Assembly: GCA_945889195.1 (NCBI GenBank)
Contig: CAMDBB010000009.1
Coordinates: 1-34,961 of the forward strand
DNA length: 34,961 nucleotides
From: Bifidobacterium breve
Lineage (GTDB): Bacteria; Actinomycetota; Actinomycetes; Nanopelagicales; Nanopelagicaceae
Reading direction: 5' to 3'
Below are positions 16,496 through 25,445 of the stretch, one piece after another. Made by a program: the position numbers and the translations under genes. The notes under the pieces were generated by a model, which worked only from the letters and a program-made list of their open reading frames with translations, was not told where the DNA came from and made no database searches. How positions within the stretch are numbered: position 1 is the stretch's first letter; the number at the start of each line of letters is the position of its first letter.

Positions 16496-18331
16496 ATGAG
16501 CGGTCGCATTAAGGCAGATGACATTGTCTATGTCCGCGAGCATGCCCATATCGATGAAGTAGTTACTGCAGCAGGCGTTGCTCTAAAGAATGCAGGTGGG
16601 GGTCAGAAGAAGGGCCTATGTCCTTTCCACGATGAGAAATCTCCTTCATTTCATGTGACCCCATCAAAGAATTACTACCACTGCTTTGGTTGTGGCGTTG
16701 GCGGCGACGTCATCGACTTTATGATGAAGACTGATCACTTGAGTTTTACCGAAACTATTGAACGTTTAGCCTCACAGATTGGCTACACGTTACGTTATGA
16801 AGAAGGTGGCCCAACTCAGCCAACATCACAACGTTCTCGTTTATATGCAGCCCATGTAGAAGCTGCTAAGTTCTATCGCGAACTCCTCAATACATCTCCT
16901 GATGCAGCCCATGCGCGCGATTTACTGACTAAGCGCGGTTTCGATAAGGCAGCATGTGACACCTTTGCAGTTGGCTATGCACCTAATTCTTGGGATGGCC
17001 TGACAAAACATTTACGGGCCGCCGGATTTACTATTGAAGAGTTAGAAGAGGCAGGGCTTTCAAAGATGGGCGATCGTGGCCCCATCGATAAGTTCCGCAA
17101 TCGCATTATGTGGCCAATCAAAGATATCTCTGGAGATATCGTCGGCTTCGGCGCCAGAAAGCTTGCCAGCGATGAAGAAGATCAGGGCCCTAAGTATTTA
17201 AATACCTCTGAAACGCCTATCTATAAGAAGTCACAGGTGCTCTACGGCCTTGATATGGCGAAGAAAGACATTGCCAAGAATCGACAGGTTGTAGTTGTCG
17301 AGGGCTATACCGATGTAATGGCATGTCATTTAGCTGGCATTACAACTGCCGTTGCAACATGTGGAACCGCTTTTGGTGATGATCACATCCGCATTATTCG
17401 TAGATTGCTGATGGATGCCGATACCTTCCGCGGAGAAGTGATCTTCACCTTCGATGGCGATGCAGCCGGTCAAAAGGCTGCGATGAAGGCCTTCGGTGAT
17501 GACCAGAAGTTTGTTACACAGACATTTGTCGCCGTTGAACCTGATGGTCTTGATCCCTGCGACTTGCGTCAACATAAGGGCGATCTTGCGCTTCGCGATC
17601 TGATTGCAAAGCGCGTTCCACTCTTTGAATTTGCGATTCGCACAGAGCTTAAGAAACATAATTTAGATACCGCTGAAGGACGCGTGAATGCGCTCAATAC
17701 CGCAGCGCCACTTGTTGCAGCTATTCGAGATAAATCGCTACGCCCTGAATATATAAAGTCTCTTGCTGGTTGGCTGGGCACAGAGATGGAGGTTGTTACA
17801 GCAGCCGTTAATGTTGCGCTAAAGAAGGTAACAACACAACAACCTGCCGCGGTGCAATCAGGTAGTGATGATTCGTGGCGTCCAAACCCAACTGAGCCAA
17901 CCTTGATGCTTGAGCGAGAAGTCCTCAAGGCAAAGCTACAAATGCCAGGACTCATGACCGAGTGGAAGACCATTGAAGATGAGGCCTTTACTCATCCGGC
18001 ATATCGCGAACTACGTCGCATCATTGACTCCTTTGGAACAGGACCAATTCAACTTGAGAATGTGACCGATGAAAGAATGCGCCAACTCTTTACCGAACTT
18101 TCCGTAGAACCAGTGCGCACAGATGGCGCCGTCTCTGAGAAGTATGTTTCTAGTATCGTCGCACGTGTTCGTGAGGTTTTGGTAAGTCGCAAGATTGCAG
18201 ATTTGAAGTCGAGTCTGCAGCGGTTAAATCCCGTTGAAAACGAGGCTCAATACAATGAAGCGTTTGCGCAATTGGTAGCCCTTGAAACGCAGAAGCGCGG
18301 CCTTCATGAACTCTCGATCGGCTCGCTGTAA
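16496..18331 (+). CDS. dnaG: DNA primase
   Basis: A 611-residue replication enzyme that lays RNA primers. The N-terminal CHC2 zinc ribbon has Cys42, His45, Cys63 and Cys66 (LCPFHDEKSPSFHVTP ... YYHCFGCGVGGD). The catalytic core with TOPRIM acidic motifs follows (VVVVEGYTDVMACHLAG near 265 and FTFDGDAAGQKAA near 318). The C-terminal helicase-interaction region from about 470 is more diverged, as usual. Length is normal. Confidence 0.97.
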   Translation: MSGRIKADDIVYVREHAHIDEVVTAAGVALKNAGGGQKKGLCPFHDEKSPSFHVTPSKNYYHCFGCGVGGDVIDFMMKTDHLSFTETIERLASQIGYTLRYEEGGPTQPTSQRSRLYAAHVEAAKFYRELLNTSPDAAHARDLLTKRGFDKAACDTFAVGYAPNSWDGLTKHLRAAGFTIEELEEAGLSKMGDRGPIDKFRNRIMWPIKDISGDIVGFGARKLASDEEDQGPKYLNTSETPIYKKSQVLYGLDMAKKDIAKNRQVVVVEGYTDVMACHLAGITTAVATCGTAFGDDHIRIIRRLLMDADTFRGEVIFTFDGDAAGQKAAMKAFGDDQKFVTQTFVAVEPDGLDPCDLRQHKGDLALRDLIAKRVPLFEFAIRTELKKHNLDTAEGRVNALNTAAPLVAAIRDKSLRPEYIKSLAGWLGTEMEVVTAAVNVALKKVTTQQPAAVQSGSDDSWRPNPTEPTLMLEREVLKAKLQMPGLMTEWKTIEDEAFTHPAYRELRRIIDSFGTGPIQLENVTDERMRQLFTELSVEPVRTDGAVSEKYVSSIVARVREVLVSRKIADLKSSLQRLNPVENEAQYNEAFAQLVALETQKRGLHELSIGSL

Positions 18332-18352
18332 TCGGCAGTAAATTCCTTGATT

Positions 18353-18381
18353 TTGGCAGGCGTTAGCCCCTGCGGTAGAGT
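18353..18381 (+). promoter_or_regulatory. Promoter of tRNA-Asn
   Basis: -35 TTGGCA (18353-18358), an exact 17-base spacer and -10 TAGAGT (18376-18381). Predicted start is near 18388, a few bases before the tRNA. Confidence 0.75.
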
Positions 18382-18392
18382 TCGTCTCTCAT

Positions 18393-18467
18393 TCCCTGAT
18401 AGCTCAACGGCAGAGCAGTCGACTGTTAATCGACAGGTTCTTGGTTCGAATCCAAGTCAGGGAGCCA
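18393..18467 (+). tRNA. tRNA-Asn (anticodon GTT), CCA encoded
   Basis: A full cloverleaf can be drawn. Acceptor TCCCTGA (18393-18399) pairs with TCAGGGA (18457-18463). The anticodon stem GTCGA/TCGAC encloses CTGTTAA with GTT at 18425-18427. The T-arm is CTTGG-TTCGAAT-CCAAG. Discriminator G and an encoded CCA (18465-18467) follow. No integrase or att-like repeat lies next to it. Confidence 0.97.
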
Positions 18468-18550
18468 CCGAATAGGCTCAACTAAGAAGTTAAGACTCCT
18501 CTGAAGTATCCAACAGGAAATACTCAGGAAAGTTAGGCATTATCACCCTT

Positions 18551-19669
18551 ATGAAAATGACTTTTTCACTCCGTAGCAAGGTCGCCGCAGCATTCATCGC
18601 AGGAGCAGTTGCAGCAGGATCAATTGCAACCGCCGCCATTACACAACCGACAGGTGCGGTAAAGGCATGCGCGGATAACCGCACAGGAGCGCTCTTTCTC
18701 TCTAGCACCGGCACTTGCTCAAGTGGACGCACGCTGATTGAAATTGGCGGAAACGCCATGAATACAAAGGCGATTTCTTCTCTAGTTACACCTTCAGTTG
18801 TCTCTATCGCAGTGACAAACTCGAGCGGCGGCGGTACCGGCTCTGGTTCTGTCTATAGATCTAATTCTTCATCTAGTTTTATTATCACCAATAATCATGT
18901 GATTGAGTCTGCAGCTACATCCGGCACAATCATCGTTGAACTTACAAATGGTGATCAATTACCTGCAAAGATTGTTGGTCGCGATCCTGGCTACGACATC
19001 GCAGTTCTTCAGGTACAAAAAGGAAATCTTCCCGTTATCGCCCTCGGTGATTCATCTAAGGTCAGCGTTGGAGATCCAGTTCTGGCCATCGGTTCACCTC
19101 TTGGTTTAGCTAGTACCGTGACAAGTGGAATCATCTCAGCGCTCAACCGACCAGTCTCGACAGGCACAGATGTCGCACAATCGTATGTAAATGCAATTCA
19201 GACAGATGCTGCTATTAACCCTGGTAACTCAGGTGGTGCGCTGGTTGATGCACAAGGTCGCATCATTGGAGTTAACTCTGCAATTGCCACACTTTCATCA
19301 GGTGGCGTCGGTGGAAGTATCGGACTTGGATTCTCAATCCCTATCAATGAAGCAAAGCGCGTGATTGATGAAATCATTGCTACCGGTAAATCAACTCGTC
19401 CAGTTCTTGGCGTCTTCTTCGACAATACCTATACCGGAATCGGCGCCCGTATTACTCGTTTGAGTCCCAATGAGGGAGCCGACAACGCTGGTATTCCGGC
19501 AGGATCTGTCATTAAGAGCATTGATGGAGTCAAAGTCGTGAACGCCGATGCTGCCATCGTGAGAATTCGTTCTTATGTACCAGGTGCGAGCGTTTCGGTA
19601 GTTGTTGAACTTCCCACCGGAGGAAATCGCACATTCCGAGTAGTTCTAGGTTCAGCTCCTTCGCTCTAA
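18551..19669 (+). CDS. Secreted HtrA/DegP-like serine protease with PDZ domain
   Basis: A 372-residue exported protein. Residues 1-29 are a signal peptide (SLRSKVAAAFIAGAVAAGSI). A short extracellular module with Cys40 and Cys56 (VKACADNRTGALFLSSTGTCSSG) precedes the trypsin-like domain, whose triad is complete: His116 (NNHVIE), Asp149 (GYDIAVL) and Ser227 (NPGNSGGAL). A PDZ domain covers about 290-370 (GIPAGSVIKSIDGVKV). It probably acts in envelope protein quality control. Unlike many actinobacterial HtrA proteins it has a cleavable-looking signal rather than a long cytoplasmic tail. A start at the second Met (codon 3) is equally possible; no Shine-Dalgarno is well placed. Confidence 0.93.
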   Translation: MKMTFSLRSKVAAAFIAGAVAAGSIATAAITQPTGAVKACADNRTGALFLSSTGTCSSGRTLIEIGGNAMNTKAISSLVTPSVVSIAVTNSSGGGTGSGSVYRSNSSSSFIITNNHVIESAATSGTIIVELTNGDQLPAKIVGRDPGYDIAVLQVQKGNLPVIALGDSSKVSVGDPVLAIGSPLGLASTVTSGIISALNRPVSTGTDVAQSYVNAIQTDAAINPGNSGGALVDAQGRIIGVNSAIATLSSGGVGGSIGLGFSIPINEAKRVIDEIIATGKSTRPVLGVFFDNTYTGIGARITRLSPNEGADNAGIPAGSVIKSIDGVKVVNADAAIVRIRSYVPGASVSVVVELPTGGNRTFRVVLGSAPSL

Positions 19670-19688
19670 CGAGAGCGCAAGAAGCGGG

Positions 19689-19694
19689 TATCTT
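19689..19694 (+). promoter_or_regulatory. Predicted -10 box of the ACT-domain gene (leaderless)
   Basis: TATCTT, six bases (TCACCC), then ATG at 19701. Confidence 0.6.
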
Positions 19695-19700
19695 TCACCC

Positions 19701-19946
19701 ATGGCACTTTTCACAATGCAGGTATCCCTTCCTGACCGTCCCGGTTCACTCGGCATGCTCGCATCCGCAATTGGATCAGCAGGCGCAGATATTCGTGGAG
19801 TTGAAGTTCTAAAAACTGTTGATGGCGTGGGATATGACCAGATTATTGTGGCTGTGCCGGGCACAGATGCATCAGATTTAGTAGAGATTCTGAATTCAAT
19901 CGGGGGAGTAGAAGTTCTCTCGATTGAAGCACTTAACAACGGCTAG
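19701..19946 (+). CDS. Small ACT-domain protein
   Basis: An 81-residue protein that is a single ACT domain: MQVSLPDRPGSLGMLASAIGSAGADIRGVEV with the ligand-binding turn around residues 11-18, then a second beta-alpha unit. ACT domains bind amino acids or similar small ligands and regulate enzymes or transcription. The partner cannot be told from context. The 3' end overlaps the convergent galK by 14 bases and its stop sits in a perfect 12-base palindrome (19942-19953). Confidence 0.85.
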   Translation: MALFTMQVSLPDRPGSLGMLASAIGSAGADIRGVEVLKTVDGVGYDQIIVAVPGTDASDLVEILNSIGGVEVLSIEALNNG

Positions 19947-21066
19947 CGCTAGCTCCGGCACTTGGAAGCGATGTAAAAAATCTCGGCTTCTTAAAGCGTT
20001 TAGCTTCAAAGGCAGATGTCACTGCACTCTTCACCTTTTCAATATCCTCTTGCTTTACAAGCGCGATAGCGCTGCCACCGAAACCACCACCGACCATACG
20101 AGAACCAAGTGCTCCTGCAGCTAGCGATGCATCAACTGCAACGTCGAGCTCAGGGCAAGAGACTGCATAATCATCACGGAGTGAGTTATGAGATTCGTTG
20201 ATGAGCTTTCCAAGAGTGACGAAATCAGAGGTGCGGAGCGCCTTTACCGCATCCATCACGCGAGCGATTTCAGTAACTGCATGTCGAGCACGGATAAATT
20301 CTGTTTCGGAAATTTGGCTTCGCGCAGCTTCGAGGGCCTCCAGAGTTAAGTGGCGCATGGAAGGAATCTGAAGTTTGGCAACAACAGAGTCGCAATCAGC
20401 GCGACGTTCGGCATAACCACCATCAACCAAGGCGTGATGTGCTTGGGTATCGATGATCAGAAGTTCAAGGCCACTTGAGGCCACATCAAAGGGAATGGAT
20501 TCAGTTGTGAGATCGCGGCAATCAAGCAATAGCGCAGAACCTACTTGTCCCATCAACGAAACTGATTGATCCATGATGCCGCAGGGCATACCTACATAAT
20601 CATTTTCTGCCTTCTGTGTTGCGCGCGCTAAATCAGGTAGCGAGATATCGAGCCAGAAGAGTTCATTGAGTGCGACTGCGACGGAACATTCGAGCGCTGC
20701 AGAGGAAGAAAGACCTGCCCCGGCTGGAACTGTGCCATCGACCAAGATATCTACTCCTTGAGTAACGCCTAAGGACCAGATAACGCCAAGTACATACTTT
20801 TCCCAGTCGCCTTTGCTGCCAGGCTTTACATCGTTGATATCGATAGTAAAGATGCGCTCTCGTCTCTGGTGAGATGCAATGCGCACAAGTCCATCGGCTC
20901 GCGCCGCAATCGCCGCATAGGTTCTATCTGCAATGGCAAAGGGAAGTACAAAACCTTCGCTGTAATCAATATGTTCACCGATGAGATTTACTCGCCCAGG
21001 TGCTTCAGCAATTACCTCTGGTTTACGACCGTATAAATCCTCGAAATGACGTGCAATTGTTGCCAT
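19933..21066 (-). CDS. galK: Galactokinase
   Basis: A 377-residue GHMP kinase that phosphorylates galactose at C1 with ATP. The galactokinase signature is APGRVNLIGEHIDYSEG (22-38; Arg25, Glu31, His32, Asp34) with HID instead of the common HTD. The ATP loop is TVPAGAGLSSSAALE (about 110-124), and the C-terminal GHMP motif is RMVGGGFGGSAIAL. The start ATG lies 4 bases after the galT stop, so the two form an operon. galE is not in the window. Confidence 0.96.
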   Translation of the reverse strand: MATIARHFEDLYGRKPEVIAEAPGRVNLIGEHIDYSEGFVLPFAIADRTYAAIAARADGLVRIASHQRRERIFTIDINDVKPGSKGDWEKYVLGVIWSLGVTQGVDILVDGTVPAGAGLSSSAALECSVAVALNELFWLDISLPDLARATQKAENDYVGMPCGIMDQSVSLMGQVGSALLLDCRDLTTESIPFDVASSGLELLIIDTQAHHALVDGGYAERRADCDSVVAKLQIPSMRHLTLEALEAARSQISETEFIRARHAVTEIARVMDAVKALRTSDFVTLGKLINESHNSLRDDYAVSCPELDVAVDASLAAGALGSRMVGGGFGGSAIALVKQEDIEKVKSAVTSAFEAKRFKKPRFFTSLPSAGASASRC

Positions 21067-21070
21067 TAAC

Positions 21071-22183
21071 TTAAATCTTTACATCTTTTAACTGTTGAGC
21101 TGATTGCTCTGGCTTCATATCCATAATGAAGGCGCCCATCGCTGATTCGGAACCAGCCAAATACTTAAGCTTTCCCGGTGCGCGCCGCACTGAAGTGATC
21201 TGCCAATGAAGACGGAGCAAATCGCGGCCTTCGCGTACAGGTGCTTGATGCCATGCTGCGATGTAGGCCATATCAATTCCAAATACACCGTCGAGGCGCT
21301 GCATCACTTCGATAGCAATGGAAGGGAAGGAATCACAGGCAGCGGGTGCTAGTTCAGTTAAATCTGCAACTGGCACAAGTGGTGTTACGTGAATTTCAAA
21401 GGGATAGCGTGAGGCATACGGCGTATATGCAATCCAATGTTCATTACGCGCGATGATGCGTACCTGATCACGTAGCTCGCGAGCTACAACATCATCGAAG
21501 AGCACGCGGCCAGTCTTCTGGTGGTGCGCGCGAGCAACCTCAAGCATCTTGGCAACGCGTGGCGGCAGATATGAGTAGGCATAAATCTGTCCATGCGGAT
21601 GTGCCAGCGTTACGCCAATCTCTTCTCCACGATTTTCAAAGGGAGCAATATGTGCGATGTATGGCAAGGTCGAAAGTTCAGCGGTGCGATCGCGCCAGGC
21701 TTCTAAAAGTGTGCGAACTCGTTGAGGGGATAAGAGCTTAAAGGAGCCGCCATGGTCGGCGGTAAAGCAGATTACTTCGCACTTACCGGCAGCTGCGCCT
21801 TCATCGGTATCTGCGCCAACCAAATCAGGAAGTGCAAAGTCCCCTGCCGGTGGACGAAGCGATGGTGAACGGTTATCAAAGACAACAACTTCAAAGTCAC
21901 CTTCAGGAATTTCGGTAAGAAGTTCGCCTGTCGTTGGACAGAGCGGACAGAGTTCCTTCGGTGGAAGAAAGATGCGACCTTGGCGATGAGCTGCCATAGC
22001 AACCCATTCATTTACCAAAGGATCTAGGCGAAGTTCACCAATACCTGGCTGATCTTCTTCAGGACGTTGATCTTTCGCTGTGCGAGTCTGGCCAGCTGTA
22101 TCGTAATAACGGATGGTGCGACCGTCGTTCATGGTGCGGCTTGTGCGCACTACTCCTGCTGTAAGTTCGAGGATTTCATCCAT
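21071..22183 (-). CDS. galT: Galactose-1-phosphate uridylyltransferase
   Basis: A 370-residue Leloir enzyme that exchanges UMP between UDP-glucose and galactose-1-phosphate. The catalytic motif HPHGQ with nucleophilic His197 is intact (LAHPHGQIYAY, 194-203). Cys79 and Cys82 (CPLC) give the structural zinc site, and WQITSVRRAPGKLKYLAG closes the fold. A possible -10 TAGAGT (22198-22193 minus) lies 9 bases upstream of ATG, so the leader is very short or absent. A second ATG-like site nearby does not change the product much. Confidence 0.95.
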   Translation of the reverse strand: MDEILELTAGVVRTSRTMNDGRTIRYYDTAGQTRTAKDQRPEEDQPGIGELRLDPLVNEWVAMAAHRQGRIFLPPKELCPLCPTTGELLTEIPEGDFEVVVFDNRSPSLRPPAGDFALPDLVGADTDEGAAAGKCEVICFTADHGGSFKLLSPQRVRTLLEAWRDRTAELSTLPYIAHIAPFENRGEEIGVTLAHPHGQIYAYSYLPPRVAKMLEVARAHHQKTGRVLFDDVVARELRDQVRIIARNEHWIAYTPYASRYPFEIHVTPLVPVADLTELAPAACDSFPSIAIEVMQRLDGVFGIDMAYIAAWHQAPVREGRDLLRLHWQITSVRRAPGKLKYLAGSESAMGAFIMDMKPEQSAQQLKDVKI

Positions 22184-22192
22184 GATGTGCGT

Positions 22193-22198
22193 ACTCTA
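22193..22198 (-). promoter_or_regulatory. Predicted -10 box of galTK
   Basis: On the minus strand TAGAGT, then 9 bases, then the galT ATG. It follows an ATATATGTAGG stretch that resembles the xylA upstream region. Confidence 0.4.
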
Positions 22199-22220
22199 TC
22201 GTGCGCCTACATATATCTCG

Positions 22221-23717
22221 TTAGGCCCAGTTAAGGGTACGTTCGATCGCCTTCTTCCATCCTGCATATCCCGCTTGGCGTTCTGCTGCAGTTGATGTGG
22301 GGTTCCAGCGTCGCGATTGTTGCCACTGTTTCTTGAGCTCATCGGTATCTTTCCAGAAACCAATAGCGAGGCCTGCTGCATAGGCAGCCCCTAGCGCAGT
22401 TGTTTCGGTGATGAGTGGTCGAGTGATATCAATTCCCATAATGTCTGCCTGCATCTGCATGCAGAGCGAGTTGGCAGTAATCCCGCCATCAACGCGCATC
22501 TCTGTCATCGGCACACCGCTATCGGCAACCATTGCATCCATGACATCACGAGTTTGATAACAGATTGCTTCAAGGGCTGCTCGCGCTAAGTGCGCTTTCG
22601 TGGCGGCGCGAGTAAGTCCAACGATGACACCGCGCGCATCACTTCGCCAGTACGGTGCAAAGAGCCCTGAAAAGGCAGGCACAAAGTAAATTCCTGCAGT
22701 ATCTGCCACCGATGATGCCAGCGCTTCTGTCTCTGCTGCATGGTTAATGATTCCCAGTTGATCACGTAACCATTGAATCGCAGAGCCTGTGACAGCAACA
22801 GATCCTTCAAGTGCATACATCGCTGGCTGGTCGCCAAATTTGTAGCAGACCGTTGTGAGCAAGCCATTTTTGGATCTAACAATCTCGGTGCCGGTGTTCA
22901 ATAAGGCAAAGTTTCCAGTGCCATAGGTTGTCTTAGATTCACCACGAGCGAAGCAGACTTGGCCCACCATCGCTGCATGTTGATCTCCCAAGATGCCAGC
23001 AATCGGAACAGCGCTTCCAAGTGGTCCATGCGGATCTGTTGCGCCATAAATTTCAGAGGACGATTTGATTTCGGGAAGCACAGATCGCGGAATCTCAAAT
23101 TGTTCTAGTAACTGCTCATCCCACTGCAACGTCTCAAGGTTCATCAGAAGTGTTCGGCTGGCATTGGTGACATCAGTAAAGTGCACTCCAGAACGAACGC
23201 CACCAGATAAATTCCAGAGCAACCAAGTATCGATAGTGCCAAAGCGGGCAGTTCCTGCAGCAATTGCGCCTTGCACGGCAGGTGAATTCTTAATAAGCCA
23301 GCGCATCTTGCTGCCGGCAAAGTATGGAGCGATTGCGAGCCCAGTCTTATGGGTGATCTCATCGCGAAGTTGTTGAGAAAAGGTAGCTAAGTAATCAGCG
23401 GTACGTGTGTCTTGCCAGACGATTGCGTTATGGAGCGGTCTTCCGGTTGTGACATCCCACGCAACAGTGGTTTCACGTTGGTTGGTAATCCCAATTGCAG
23501 ATAGGTCAGAGCCCAAGATATTGGCCTGCTTGAGAGCGCCAGTAATTACTTCCTGCGTACGTTCCCAAATTTCAGCGGCATCATGTTCGACATAGCCTGC
23601 CTGCGGAAGTATCTGACGATGTTCCATCTGATGCTGTCCGACGACTTTTCCAGCAGCATCAAAGATCATGAAGCGCGTGCTGCTGGTTCCCTGGTCCAAA
23701 CTTCCGATGTATGCCAT
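22221..23717 (-). CDS. glpK: Glycerol kinase
   Basis: A 498-residue FGGY-family kinase that makes glycerol-3-phosphate. It opens with [16 protein letters not shown] (phosphate loop), has the signature [13 protein letters not shown] in the middle and the C-terminal [19 protein letters not shown] motif. A longer frame from a TTG at 23735 exists, but the ATG at 23717 gives the usual family length and is exactly 7 bases after TAGTCT. Divergent from glpD, with which it forms the glycerol-to-dihydroxyacetone-phosphate route. No glycerol facilitator gene is nearby. Confidence 0.96.
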   Translation of the reverse strand: MAYIGSLDQGTSSTRFMIFDAAGKVVGQHQMEHRQILPQAGYVEHDAAEIWERTQEVITGALKQANILGSDLSAIGITNQRETTVAWDVTTGRPLHNAIVWQDTRTADYLATFSQQLRDEITHKTGLAIAPYFAGSKMRWLIKNSPAVQGAIAAGTARFGTIDTWLLWNLSGGVRSGVHFTDVTNASRTLLMNLETLQWDEQLLEQFEIPRSVLPEIKSSSEIYGATDPHGPLGSAVPIAGILGDQHAAMVGQVCFARGESKTTYGTGNFALLNTGTEIVRSKNGLLTTVCYKFGDQPAMYALEGSVAVTGSAIQWLRDQLGIINHAAETEALASSVADTAGIYFVPAFSGLFAPYWRSDARGVIVGLTRAATKAHLARAALEAICYQTRDVMDAMVADSGVPMTEMRVDGGITANSLCMQMQADIMGIDITRPLITETTALGAAYAAGLAIGFWKDTDELKKQWQQSRRWNPTSTAAERQAGYAGWKKAIERTLNWA

Positions 23718-23724
23718 ATAGTTA

Positions 23725-23730
23725 AGACTA
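23725..23730 (-). promoter_or_regulatory. Predicted -10 box of glpK (leaderless)
   Basis: On the minus strand TAGTCT, 7 bases (TAACTAT), then ATG at 23717. This decides the start. Confidence 0.6.
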
Positions 23731-23774
23731 CTCAAAACCGATAAATCTAGAAACTAAGCGCAATGAGGAATTGG

Positions 23775-23780
23775 TAGCTT
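23775..23780 (+). promoter_or_regulatory. Predicted -10 box of glpD (leaderless)
   Basis: TAGCTT, five bases (TCACA), then ATG at 23786. Divergent from the glpK promoter within a 68-base intergenic region. Confidence 0.5.
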
Positions 23781-23785
23781 TCACA

Positions 23786-25441
23786 ATGTTTACATCAGCA
23801 CTCAACCCAGAGCAACGCGCTGCTGCGCTCTCGGCCCTAGCCACCGAGGAGTTCGACATCCTCGTGATTGGCGGGGGAGTAAATGGTGTTGGCGTTGCAC
23901 TCGATGCGGTTACGCGCGGACTTAAAGTGGCTTTAGTTGAATCTCAAGATATTGCAGCAGGAACTTCTAGCCGTTCCAGCAAGCTCATTCATGGCGGCCT
24001 GCGCTATCTAGAACAATATGACTTTAAATTGGTACGCGAAGCGCTCCACGAACGTGAGCTGATGGTTTCAACTCAATGTCCTCATCTTGTAAAGCCGGTA
24101 AGTTTTCTCTACCCACTGACTGAGAAAGTTAAAGAACGCACCTATGTCGGTGCCGGCCTTGCTCTCTACGATGCGCTCCGTGGCTTTAAGCGCGCGCTTC
24201 CTTCACATAAGCACCTCACCGGAAAGACGATTGCCAATATTTCTCCATCGCTACGACAGGACATCATCACCGGCGCTATTCGCTACTTTGATGCACAAGT
24301 AGATGATGCGCGCCACACCATGATGATTGCTCGTACAGCAGCACGTCATGGAGCGGTAATGGCCACCAACGTTCGCGTTGATAATCTGACACGAAATGGC
24401 AAGAAAGTTACCGGCGTCGTTGCAACTGATCTCAAATCAGGCAAGACGCTCACCATTGCGGCAAAGGCGACAATCATGTGCGCAGGAGTCTGGAGCGATG
24501 AGCTGCACCAGCAGTTTGGTTTAACTCCCGGATATTCAGTTGCCATGTCTAAGGGCGTTCATATCGTCGTTCCACAGAGCGCTATTCATTCAAAAGATGG
24601 CATCATTTTAAAGACGGCAGTCTCAGTTCTCTTCTTGATTCCTTGGGGAGATAAGTGGATTGTTGGTACAACGGATACTCCATACGAGGGCGATCGCGCC
24701 AAGCCACTAGCGACTCAAGAAGATGTGCAGTACATCCTTGATCAAGCCAATCGTGTTTTAGAACCAAAACTGAAGACTGAAGACATCATTGGTGTCTTTG
24801 CTGGGCTTCGTCCATTGGTTGCCAACAATGCAGCATCAGCTACAACAAAGCTTTCACGTGAACATACCGTTGATCGCCCAGCGCCAGGCTTTGTCAGCTT
24901 AGCTGGCGGTAAATACACCACTTATCGCGTGATGGCTAAAGATGCCGTTGATCTCGCTGTCCTTGATCTGCGTCGTATCGTCAGCGATTCTGTCACTGAA
25001 AAACTTCCACTCATCGGTGCAGATGGTTACTTTGCCCTGCAACAACAAGTTCTCAAGATTGCAGACGATTACAACATCAGCGAAGCAACTGTCACACATC
25101 TTTTGGATCGCTACGGCTCGCTGATTTCAGAGATTCTTGAAATCATCACGGCAGATCCTTCAATGGCGCAGCGCCTTATCCCTGATCTTCCCTACCTCAA
25201 GGCTGAAGTACTTCACGCTGCCTCACATGAAGGTGCGCTCTCAGTCGAAGATGTCTTGTTACGACGCACACGTATCTCTTTTGAAGCTAGCGATAGCGGG
25301 CTATCGGCCGCCGATACTGTCGCTGAGATCATCGGCGAAACCCTGGGCTGGAAGTCAGCAGATCGCAAGAACTCTGTTCAATCATTTGCAAAGGTTATTA
25401 GCGAAGAGGAATCTGCTCTCAAAGCCCTCGTTAACTCTTAA
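23786..25441 (+). CDS. glpD: Glycerol-3-phosphate dehydrogenase (FAD, aerobic type)
   Basis: A 551-residue flavoprotein of the membrane face that oxidises glycerol-3-phosphate to dihydroxyacetone phosphate and feeds electrons to quinone. The N-terminal FAD fold is FDILVIGGGVNGVGVALDAVTRGLKVALVE, followed by GTSSRSSKLIHGGLRYLEQ, the WIVGTTDTPYEGD motif and the C-terminal GlpD helical domain. The frame is open 5 codons further, from a TTG, but the ATG at 23786 fits the leaderless promoter and family length. It ends 4 bases from the convergent GH25 gene. Confidence 0.96.
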   Translation: MFTSALNPEQRAAALSALATEEFDILVIGGGVNGVGVALDAVTRGLKVALVESQDIAAGTSSRSSKLIHGGLRYLEQYDFKLVREALHERELMVSTQCPHLVKPVSFLYPLTEKVKERTYVGAGLALYDALRGFKRALPSHKHLTGKTIANISPSLRQDIITGAIRYFDAQVDDARHTMMIARTAARHGAVMATNVRVDNLTRNGKKVTGVVATDLKSGKTLTIAAKATIMCAGVWSDELHQQFGLTPGYSVAMSKGVHIVVPQSAIHSKDGIILKTAVSVLFLIPWGDKWIVGTTDTPYEGDRAKPLATQEDVQYILDQANRVLEPKLKTEDIIGVFAGLRPLVANNAASATTKLSREHTVDRPAPGFVSLAGGKYTTYRVMAKDAVDLAVLDLRRIVSDSVTEKLPLIGADGYFALQQQVLKIADDYNISEATVTHLLDRYGSLISEILEIITADPSMAQRLIPDLPYLKAEVLHAASHEGALSVEDVLLRRTRISFEASDSGLSAADTVAEIIGETLGWKSADRKNSVQSFAKVISEEESALKALVNS

Positions 25442-25445
25442 TTAC

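Noticed and set aside
18393-18467. tRNA-Asn as an integration site of a mobile element
   Set aside because: No integrase, no direct repeat of the tRNA 3' end, and both neighbours (dnaG, HtrA-like protease) are ordinary chromosomal genes.
23718-23735. TTG at 23735 as the glpK start
   Set aside because: It would lie upstream of the predicted -10 box and add six unconserved residues; ATG at 23717 fits the family length and promoter.
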